Source: Anaerolineae bacterium
Lineage (GTDB): Bacteria > Chloroflexota > Anaerolineae > B4-G1 > SLSP01
Direction of reading: 5' to 3'
Assembly: GCA_026991395.1 (NCBI GenBank)
Contig: JALXBP010000105.1
Span: 1-46,383, forward strand
DNA: 46,383 nt
The position numbers and the translations under genes are program-made. Positions 7,279 through 14,200 of the stretch are shown here, piece by piece. The first letter of the stretch is position 1. Each line of letters begins with the position of its first letter. Below the pieces are notes generated by a model that ran no database searches, was not told where the DNA came from, and saw nothing but the letters and a program-made list of their open reading frames with translations.

Positions 7279-7358
7279 GCCGCAAGCGGCAGTGTAAGCG
7301 GGCCGCTTACAGGCCGCTTACATACCGCTTACCCCGCCGCAAGCGGCAATGTAAGCGG
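7279..7358 (+). repeat. Cluster of CCGCTTAC boxes in both orientations
   Basis: GTAAGCGG occurs at 7294-7301 and 7351-7358; CCGCTTAC at 7303-7310, 7314-7321 and 7325-7332. The first pair forms GTAAGCGG-G-CCGCTTAC. GCCGCAAGCGGC palindromes are at 7279-7290 and 7336-7347. Three boxes are 11 bp apart, about one helical turn. The same 8-mer ends both units of the tandem repeat at 2700-2747. This looks like a multi-site operator or iteron set upstream of the ssb transcript; the binding protein is unknown. Confidence 0.6.
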
Positions 7359-7526
7359 GCGAACGCGGAGGGGGGCGAATTCGCCCCCTGTTTTCGATGA
7401 GGGGCTATGATGATATATCTGCAGAGAAAAAGGCCCTTAGAGAGGCTCTACGCGCGAGTTTGCAAGGTTGATTGAGACGGTGCTCCGAGGGTGGGGAAAA
7501 GGGGATCGAGCGGTGTTGTTCCCTCC

Positions 7527-7555
7527 TTGCCAACTCCCCCAAGGTATGCTACAAT
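7527..7555 (+). promoter_or_regulatory. Sigma-70-type promoter of structured RNA 1
   Basis: TTGCCA at 7527-7532, 17-base spacer, TACAAT at 7550-7555. A start about 7 bases downstream would be at the first base of the RNA's first hairpin. The stretch 7359-7526 holds nothing else that I can identify. Confidence 0.75.
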
Positions 7556-7561
7556 GACGGC

Positions 7562-7757
7562 ACGAGGCTGCCCGCTTGCCTCGTTAAAGATACGCGGGAA
7601 GGCGGGGCCGCAGGGCTGTCCATCTGCGGAGTAACTCCGTCATTCGAGGTCGCAGGAGAGCCACTTGCCTGCGACGCCCGGGCAGGGGCCAGAGAGAAAA
7701 AAGAGGGCACGGTTGAAACCGGTGTCGTGTGACGCCGGCGTCTGCCGTGCCCTCTTT
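7562..7757 (+). ncRNA. Structured leader RNA, copy 1 (upstream of ssb)
   Basis: Readable pairings: stem 7562-7568/7578-7584; its loop CCCGC (7571-7575) can pair with GCGGG at 7594-7598 (pseudoknot 1); hairpin CCGCAG/CTGCGG (7608-7613/7624-7629); that hairpin's loop CTGTCC (7616-7621) with GGGCAG at 7680-7685 (pseudoknot 2); 8-bp stem GTCGCAGG/CCTGCGAC (7649-7656/7668-7675). Finally there is a 13-bp stem AAAGAGGGCACGG/CCGTGCCCTCTTT (7700-7712/7745-7757) with an inner 8-bp hairpin. Copy 2 at 10604-10830 preserves every element with compensatory changes. The last stem sits just before the ssb ribosome-binding site and may be a weak terminator (TTT only). I do not recognise the class. Confidence 0.75.
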
Positions 7758-7780
7758 GCGTTGGGAAAGGAGCAGGGCGT

Positions 7781-8227
7781 ATGTACCAGGTGGTGATCAT
7801 CATCGGCTATGTGGGGCGCATTGGCAAGGTGGAGGTGCGCGGGGACAAGGCCTATACCTCCTTCCGCCTGGCAACGACGCGCCGCTACCGCGATCTCGAC
7901 GGGCATATGCAGCAGGCAACGACTTGGCATACCGTCAAGGCATGGGAGCACTGGGCACAGATCGCTGCCTCCTACCACAAGGGGGATACGGTCTTCGTTC
8001 GCGGGTACATCGAGAACAGCACAGATGAGCAGGGGCGCTTTCGCTCGGCTATCGTTGCCCAGCAGCTTCTGCGCCTCTCCTCGAAGGCGGATATACAGCG
8101 ACGCGGGACACTGGAGCAGATCGTGGCTGCTCTCTCCGATGACGAGATCACCGTCCTGCAGGAGTTGCTCCGCCGACGGGCGGCGGGGGAAGTCGCCATC
8201 CCCGGCGGGAAGAGGCAAGGGGCGTAG
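7781..8227 (+). CDS. ssb: Single-stranded DNA-binding protein, tail-less
   Basis: 148 residues. The first ~105 form an SSB-type OB fold: GYVGRIGKVEVRGDKAYTSFRLATTRRY, then TTWHTVKAWEHWAQIAASYHKGDTVFVRGYIE, matching the conserved W.. .V..W...A.....KG..V.V.G order. The C-terminus is a short helical segment (LEQIVAALSDDEITVLQELLRRRAAG) ending GGKRQGA, without the acidic DDDIPF-type tip that bacterial SSBs use to recruit partners. It is preceded by structured RNA 1, which may control it. Plasmid SSBs can coat DNA during transfer or replication. The missing tip is notable because another protein of this element (35218-36021) carries one. Confidence 0.9.
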   Translation: MYQVVIIIGYVGRIGKVEVRGDKAYTSFRLATTRRYRDLDGHMQQATTWHTVKAWEHWAQIAASYHKGDTVFVRGYIENSTDEQGRFRSAIVAQQLLRLSSKADIQRRGTLEQIVAALSDDEITVLQELLRRRAAGEVAIPGGKRQGA

Positions 8228-8603
8228 CCCTGTCCTTCCCTCGGCCTTCGCGCACGGCTGCGCCAAGGCGGGCACAAAGGGACAGGGCGGGGAAAAAGGG
8301 CAGAGATGCTCTCCTTCGCTCGTCGCACAGGCCAAAGGCGGCAGGCTCCCACAGGGCGGCTGCGCCATAGCGGGGAGCAAGGGGGCAAAACAGGGAAAAG
8401 GGACAAGGATGCCCGGCAAAGTGGAGACAGGGGAAAATGGCATTGGCGGCTTGTCCGCAGGGCAAGCCGACTGCGGGAAAAAGAAAGCACCACGCCCTTT
8501 TGTGCGCGGTGCTCCAATCGCGCTCGGTGTTGCCTGCCGTCCCCGACCCTTCGGGGCAATCCGGCAACGTGAGACAGCTCTATCATAGCACCGGAGGTTC
8601 ACC
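8228..8603 (+). other. Intergenic region with a possible compact pseudoknot
   Basis: 376 bases with no credible ORF. GGCTTG (8448-8453) pairs with CAAGCC (8463-8468), and its loop CCGCAG (8455-8460) is complementary to CTGCGG (8471-8476), an H-type arrangement, though the 2-base connector is tight. AGCACC...GGTGCT follows (about 8486-8513), and ATTGG/CCAAT can close the domain. Upstream, a degenerate repeat of CGGCTGCGCCA occurs near 8255 and 8357. CCCCGA-CCCT-TCGGGG near 8545-8560 is a further hairpin. It may be a divergent relative of the other structured RNAs. Confidence 0.35.
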
Positions 8604-9137
8604 GTGTCAAATCGGCGTTGGCTTTGGGGGTTCCTTGCGTTGATGCTTCTCGTCGGGCCGCTGCTCGTCGGCGTGGCCGCCTCGCCCTGCGATGACTTCG
8701 GCGACCCCATCCTCCTGTCGCCTTACCAGATCGAGCGGGTGAGTTACCTGGACGAGGTGCTGGCCTGGGGGGAGACGGAGGATGAACTGCTGGAGCGGCT
8801 GGGCACGATGATAGCCGAACCGCCGCCGACCTCCTTGGGGGAAGGCTATGCCCGTGCCGAGGAGGCCGGACAGCTTCAGGCACGGATGGAGGCCCACGAG
8901 CTTCCCCAGGCTCCCCCCGCCTATGCCTCCCTTCAGGGACAGATGGAGGCCCTCCACGACTTGGCCCTTGCCTCCGTCGAGGCATTGCTGGCTTACTACG
9001 GGGATGGTTCGGGGGAGCACCTGAACGAGGCCCGCAACGGCTTTGCAGAGGCGCGGCAGGGCCTCGATGATCTCCTCACCGGCGTGGAGGCCTTGAGACC
9101 GCGACCGTGCCGGGAGGTGTGGCGGCGTGGTGGATGA
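8604..9137 (+). CDS. Secreted helical protein of unknown function
   Basis: 177 residues from a GTG at 8604, set by GGAGG 7 bases upstream. The first 27 residues are an export signal (RRWLWGFLALMLLVGPLLVGVAASPC), with a Cys just after the hydrophobic stretch; VAASPC is not a good lipobox, so signal-peptidase I cleavage or a retained anchor is more likely. The rest is Glu/Leu/Ala-rich and helical, with two similar helical arms (EDELLERLGTMIAE, GQLQARMEAHELPQAPPAYASLQGQMEALHDLALASVEALLAYY). It overlaps the next gene by a few codons. Extracytoplasmic location fits the pilus and surface theme downstream. Confidence 0.65.
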   Translation: MSNRRWLWGFLALMLLVGPLLVGVAASPCDDFGDPILLSPYQIERVSYLDEVLAWGETEDELLERLGTMIAEPPPTSLGEGYARAEEAGQLQARMEAHELPQAPPAYASLQGQMEALHDLALASVEALLAYYGDGSGEHLNEARNGFAEARQGLDDLLTGVEALRPRPCREVWRRGG

Positions 9138-10362
9138 CCTGAACGTCCGCCTGGAACTCCTGCACCGTCAGTACGAGGCGGCGCAGGGACGCGCCGTGAA
9201 GATGGCCCGCCTGGCCGAGCGGCGCAGGGCCTTGCTGCGCTCCGTCTGGGAGGTCCTCTTCCCTGCGGAACTGGCCTCGCTGATTGCCGCAGGATTGGGC
9301 GATGACGAGGTGGGTCGGCGGCTCTATCAGCTGCTTCTGGAACGGCGGCAAGGACTGCTGCGGCCCGATGACAACGGAGCATCGCAGTGTGAAGAGAGCA
9401 GGGGAGAGGACAAAGAAGAGGCGGCGGAGGAAGCGCCGACCGTCGAACTGACGGAGGAGCAGCGCATTGTCCTTCAGGTGCTGGGTATCGAACTGGCGGC
9501 GCGGCAGGTGCTCCGACGGGCAACAGAACGGCTGGGAAACTCGGAGCGAACCGTCCACCGCCTGCTGAGTGAACTGAAGGAGATGGGACTGGTGGAACGC
9601 CGTAGCCTGGCCGTCCCCAAAGGGGTGGGGGAGTTGAGTAGTACGCTCTACCTCCTCACGGAGGAGGGGCGCAAGGTTTACCGGGGTCTCTTCGGTGCCG
9701 AGCCGATGAGCACCGAGACGGCCTTCGGCGGCTATCACTCGCCGGAGGCCTGGTGGTTTATCTCCACCGTGGCGCAGATGATACGCAGGGGGAACGAGGC
9801 CCCGGGCGGGCGCTTTGCCTATGAGGTCTTCGATCCCGTCGCCGAGCCGGAGGCGACGAATACGGCGGGCTTCCGCCGTCGCTATGGCGATGAGGACGGG
9901 TCGCGGCGCGGCAGTGAACCCGATCTCATCGTGCGGATGCGGGCACGGCAGGGCGGGCAGGCGCTCAGTGTGGCCGTGGAGGTGGAGCGTGCACTCTACG
10001 CTGCACACGCCCTCAAGGCAAAGGTGGCCAAGAACCTGCGGCACTATACCGGGGCGGGCTTCGCGGCGACATACTATGTGGCTACGACGAAGGAAGCGGC
10101 GCAGCTTCTGCGCGGAGCAGTGCGCAAGGTAACGGCGGATGTGCGCGAGGGCAAGGCTGTCCTGCCCAATCGCGCCTTCGTCGCCATCTTCTCACTGCCG
10201 GAGATCGCCGGGGTCGAGGCGGGGTGGGTGCCCTCGCCGCGGATGATCGAGACGGAGTGGCTGCACAACGGCCAGCCTTCGAAAGCCTGGCCACAGGGGG
10301 CATGGCCCGTCTTCTACTACTACAAGCACAAGGTCAAGGGAGGTGGCAGGAATGGACGGTGA
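9127..10362 (+). CDS. Winged-helix protein with PD-(D/E)xK-like domain, replication-relaxation type
   Basis: 411 residues from GTG 9127 (GTG 9130 also possible), overlapping the upstream gene. A helical N-terminus leads through an acidic linker to a MarR-like winged helix at about 105-190 (LGNSERTVHRLLSELKEMGLVERRS). The C-terminal half has EPDLIVRMR (about 263), VAVEVERA (about 282) and KAKVAKNLRHY (about 296), the D...E-x-E...K spacing of nuclease-like folds. This layout matches the 'replication-relaxation' family of plasmid and actinobacterial mobile-element proteins as I remember it. It could act at the origin or transfer site. No classic relaxase is visible in the window, so this is one candidate for the DNA-processing role. 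Confidence 0.55.
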   Translation: MVDDLNVRLELLHRQYEAAQGRAVKMARLAERRRALLRSVWEVLFPAELASLIAAGLGDDEVGRRLYQLLLERRQGLLRPDDNGASQCEESRGEDKEEAAEEAPTVELTEEQRIVLQVLGIELAARQVLRRATERLGNSERTVHRLLSELKEMGLVERRSLAVPKGVGELSSTLYLLTEEGRKVYRGLFGAEPMSTETAFGGYHSPEAWWFISTVAQMIRRGNEAPGGRFAYEVFDPVAEPEATNTAGFRRRYGDEDGSRRGSEPDLIVRMRARQGGQALSVAVEVERALYAAHALKAKVAKNLRHYTGAGFAATYYVATTKEAAQLLRGAVRKVTADVREGKAVLPNRAFVAIFSLPEIAGVEAGWVPSPRMIETEWLHNGQPSKAWPQGAWPVFYYYKHKVKGGGRNGR

Positions 10363-10567
10363 GGCAATTACCCACGCGGTACGCTTTGTGCTCCACCTGT
10401 GGGGCAATGGCATGGTGCTGGCTGCGCTCTTCCTCTGGCGGATCGGCCCCTTCGCCCTGGCCGGGGCAGGCTTCGCGGCCTTCGTCTGGCAGGGCCGCCC
10501 CCCGCGCTGGCACGAAGCTAAGGTGGACAGAGGCGCAGAAACAGAGCCGAGCTTCTCATTCCGTTGA
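10352..10567 (+). CDS. Small membrane protein
   Basis: 71 residues. ATG 10352 follows GGGAGGTGG and overlaps the previous gene's end by 11 bases. A hydrophobic stretch (VLAALFLWRIGPFALAGAGFAAFVW, about 20-45) gives one or two membrane helices, followed by a charged cytoplasmic-type tail. It is the last gene of the 8604-10567 cluster; the promoter of structured RNA 2 begins 3 bases after its stop. Function unknown. Confidence 0.55.
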   Translation: MDGEAITHAVRFVLHLWGNGMVLAALFLWRIGPFALAGAGFAAFVWQGRPPRWHEAKVDRGAETEPSFSFR

Positions 10568-10569
10568 TG

Positions 10570-10598
10570 TTGACAAACTGAGCAAGTTATGATAGAGT
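10570..10598 (+). promoter_or_regulatory. Sigma-70-type promoter of structured RNA 2
   Basis: Consensus TTGACA at 10570-10575, 17-base spacer, TAGAGT at 10593-10598. It drives the RNA beginning near 10604 and, by readthrough, the ATPase/Tad operon. Confidence 0.75.
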
Positions 10599-10603
10599 AA
10601 TCG

Positions 10604-10830
10604 CGAGGCTGCCCGCTTGCCTCGTTAAAGATACGCGGGAAGGCGGGGCCGTGGATCTGCCCGTCCACGGAGCTACCCCGTCATTCGAGGTCGCAGGAGA
10701 GCCACTTGCCTGCGACGCCTGGGCAGAGGTCAGAGAGAAAAAAGAGGGCATCTGAGTTGAATATCGCTTGGCACCTGTACCCGACAGGGGGACAGCGTGC
10801 GGCGGTGTTTGGCTCAGGTGCCCTCTTTTT
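10604..10830 (+). ncRNA. Structured leader RNA, copy 2 (upstream of the ATPase/Tad operon)
   Basis: Same architecture as 7562-7757. The first stem-loop and pseudoknot 1 are identical in sequence. The next hairpin is CCGTGGA/TCCACGG (10649-10655/10664-10670), where two base pairs differ from copy 1 on both strands. Pseudoknot 2 is CTGCCC (10657-10662) with GGGCAG (10721-10726), fully Watson-Crick where copy 1 has a G-U. The GTCGCAGG/CCTGCGAC stem is identical. The terminal stem is 18 bp (10739-10756/10813-10830) with different inner pairs, ending in five T residues, a good intrinsic terminator. It ends 30 bases before the operon's first ATG, so it may be an attenuator. Confidence 0.8.
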
Positions 10831-10860
10831 CGTTGTCTGAAAACGGAGGTGCACGCTGCC

Positions 10861-11259
10861 ATGCTCTACACCGTCGGCCTGTTGTCGCTGGTCGCGCTCG
10901 TCCTGGTGCCGCCGCCTGTGCGCTGGCCACTGGCGGCGCTCTGGCCTGCTGCGGCCTGGCTGCTCTGGGCGCGGCCCGATGACCGCCCTGCTCATACGCC
11001 CTACCTCCTGATGGGCATCACGGGGGTTTCGCTGCTCATCATCGGGCATGCCGTTGTGCTGGCCATCGCGCAGGGGTCGCCGGAGCCTTATGCCTCGACG
11101 ATGTGGGGCATTGGCAACTGGCTGCTGGGCATTGCCGCGATGGTGGCGATGGGCATCTTCGCCTACATCCTCCGTTTCGTCTTCTGGGATCGGCAAACAC
11201 CGCTCTTCGGCGGAAGGGAGACGGCCCATGACGTTATCGCTCAGATCAAGCGACAGTGA
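10861..11259 (+). CDS. Integral membrane protein, first gene of the ATPase/Tad operon
   Basis: 132 residues with about four membrane helices (VGLLSLVALVLVPPP, WPLAALWPAAAWLLW, YLLMGITGVSLLIIGHAVVLAI, GNWLLGIAAMVAMGIFAYILRFVFW) and a short cytoplasmic tail. ATG 10861 follows ACGGAGGT. The VirB4-like ATPase gene starts inside its last 32 bases, so they are co-translated. Small polytopic proteins next to VirB4-type ATPases often play the VirB3/VirB6-like channel part; here that is only a positional guess. Confidence 0.7.
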   Translation: MLYTVGLLSLVALVLVPPPVRWPLAALWPAAAWLLWARPDDRPAHTPYLLMGITGVSLLIIGHAVVLAIAQGSPEPYASTMWGIGNWLLGIAAMVAMGIFAYILRFVFWDRQTPLFGGRETAHDVIAQIKRQ

Positions 11260-14200
11260 ACCGTTCCGGCTGGTAACGCCGGAACGGGGGGCGGAGCAGG
11301 CCTTAGGCTTTGCCTGGCAGATAAGCCCGGGGCGCTGGCGGGCGTGGAGTCCCGTGGCGCTGCGTATCCTGCGGCGTTTCTATGCCCAGAGCCGCGCCAT
11401 GCTGGACCTGACCGACGATGTGGCCTCCTCCCTGTACGATCCGCAGGGACGCAACAATGTCCCGGCTATTTTCGCTCTCGCCCGACCGCCGGAGACCGGC
11501 CTGATGCAGCTCTACGGGGCCTACGCCGATGGGCATACCCCGGAGGAGGCGGCGGCGCGGGCACGGCGGGGAACGGCCTACCTCGTGGCCGCCCTGACGG
11601 GGCGCTTCCGGCAGAGCCGCCTTACCCCGCTCTCGCTCGATGAGTCCCAGGCCTTCCTCGAATTGCTCCTGCGCAGCCGGTACGCTGCCGCCGTCATCGG
11701 GCAGGTGGTGCCGCGCCTCAAGCCCGGGGCCGGGTCTATGGGAACCGGCGGGATCAGCGGCCTGATTACCACCGACGCCCAGGAGCAGCTGGAGGCGCTG
11801 GCCGCAGGGGTGCCCGATCCCTTCGCCTTCCTCGTCCAGGCCGAACCGATGCTGGCCACCGACATCCGGCGGATGTTAGACCAGACGGCACAGACCCTGA
11901 CACGCTATCTGGGACTGGTCCGGCAGAGTGAGAGCGCCTCCTTCTCGATGGCCCTGCCAACCCTGATCAATCCCGTTGCCATCACGGGGGTACAGCGGCA
12001 GCGGACGACGGGCGCCGTGGCAGATGCCTCGCGGGAACACCGGCAGGATACAACGCACGAGGTGGCCGTGGGGCGCTCACAGGCGCTGACGACGGCGGGG
12101 AAGGCCGCCAAGCGGCACGAGGTTCACAGCGGCGAAGAGGGGCGCTCCTACCAGGAGGGCCAGCACTTGGGCGAACATATCACCGAGCACGAGGAGGCAC
12201 AGGTCGCTCTGGAACGCAATTATACCGACCAATACGTCCTCCATCGCAGCTATCACGCGGTGGAGGGCGGCACGGTGCGGACGACCGAGACGGCGCGGAC
12301 GCACAGCACGGGGTCGCGGCAGCAGAATGTCCACGAGCAGGGGGCCCTGCAGGCTCACGAGGCTGTCTCGACGCAGGGGGTGCGCAGCGGGGCGGGCAGC
12401 CGCAGCGGAGCAGGGTCGCGGGTGGACAGCTTCTCGTCCTTCTCGCAGGTTACCACGACTGACCACCGGACGCTCGACGGCCATATGGATACAGGGCTGA
12501 CCTCGCAGATGAGCGGGGAGCAGCAGACGCTGGCCCAGAGCGGCTATGCCTCGCATCAGGAGCGGGATACATCGGCACAGGGAAGCAATGAGGTGGATAC
12601 CCGCACCTTGGAGCAGACGGACTACAGCGGCAATCGCAGCAGTGATCTTCAGGCCCAGAGCGCACAGCAGAGTACCTATGCAGATAGTCACGAGACGGGG
12701 AGCGGGGTCATCGCGACGCCGGGACGCATCGGAGGAGGGGTTGAGGGTGGCGGCCTGATCCTCCCTGGAAGTATTGGCTATGGCCAGCAGGAGGTGGTGG
12801 GGCAGCGGGGTTCCCTGACCGACGCCCACCGTACAACGCAGGAGGCCGTGGCGGGGAATGCAACCTCGCAACGGGTCTCTGCTGCAGAGACGCAGTTCCA
12901 GCGCCAGGAGACGGCCAACGTCGCCGCTACGGGAGATCGCACGGAGGTCTCACACGAGACGAACATCGCCTCCCGCCAGGTGGACAGTCAGCGTACTTAC
13001 GGTGGAGAGGAGACGCTGACCAATGTCCACACGGAGGTTGGCGGGGGGACGCGGACGAGTGCCTTCGCCTACAATGAGAGCTACGGCTATCGGGAGGCTT
13101 ACAGCGATCACCACACCACCGACACGGCGCGGAACTGGAACTCCGATGTGGCCCAGCAGATGGACTATGCCTCGCGCTCACAGATGGGACGCACAGGAGT
13201 GCAGCACTTCGTCAAGGCCTACGGCGGGACCTACGACGAGACGGGCTCCCGCAGCGGCCACCTCTCCCAGGCCGATCAGATCGTCGCCGACCGCGACTTG
13301 CACCGCAGCGTGGATCGCTCCATTGCGGGCCATCGCGATGAGCAGTTCGAGGGGGTCCGCGACAGCCGCTCCACAGGACAGGAGGCCGTGCTCTCCCAGG
13401 AGGAGAAGGTCGGCGAGGGGCACAGCTTTATGGAGGGACAGGCAGCAACGCAACAGCGTTCCGCCTTCAGCGGGGCAACGACGACGCGCTTTACCTCGCG
13501 CACGCTCGCGGGGCCAAGCGGTGGCTCGCTCATCGCCGGACTGGGCTTCTCGCGCCAGTATACCGATGCGCGGCGGGAGGTCATTGCCGAATTGCTCCGG
13601 CAGCAGGTGCAGCGCCTAACGGCAGGACTGGATACCGGATTTTTCACCACGCAGGCCGTCCTGCTGGCTTCCAGCGAGGAGGTGCTGGCCAGGCTGGCGG
13701 CGGCGGCGGTGGCCGCCTGGCGGGAGGAGGGCGTGGTCGTGCCCGTGGCCGTGCGGGCCGGGGATGAGACCCTGTGGCGAAGAGCGGTGCGCTGGCAGTT
13801 CGACGAGCGCACGGAGAGTGTGCCCGGCTTCGATGCACGCCGCTATACCCAGGGGCTGACGAGCAATGAACTGGCTGCGCTGGTCCACCCCCTGCGCATT
13901 ACAACGGGGACGATCTCGGCCTCCCTGCCTGCCTGGCCTGCGGGCCTCTCGCGGCAGCGAACACGGGGGGAAATCCCGCTGGGCTTTATCGTGGACATCA
14001 ACGGCGAGGTGGACCAAAGCAATGTCTTCCGCCTCCCTGCCAAGAACCTGATGCATACCCTCTTTGTGGGGGCATCCGGAGCGGGCAAGAGCGTCGCGGC
14101 AATGTGGTTCCTCAAGCAGATCGTCGAGAAGGTGCGCGAGGAGGAGGACGGAGAAGGGCACTGGTATCCCGTCGAGGTGCCGACGAGCGGGCCGCTGCTG

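Noticed and set aside
7562-7757. HEARO/omega RNA of an IscB-type system
   Set aside because: No IscB, TnpB or HNH gene is adjacent, and the RNA precedes ssb; standalone omega RNAs exist, so a covariance search is still worthwhile, but sequence motifs I can recall do not match.
7640-8710. Long minus-strand frame over ssb and the following gap
   Set aside because: Antisense to a convincing ssb and the RNA; high GC leaves many such open shadow frames; no start-site signals.
10604-10730. ZTP (pfl) riboswitch, because of CGCCTGGGCA near 10717-10725
   Set aside because: The upstream ZTP core (GGGUCGUG... with a GACC partner) is absent, copy 1 has CGCCCGGGCA, and downstream genes are unrelated to folate or purines.
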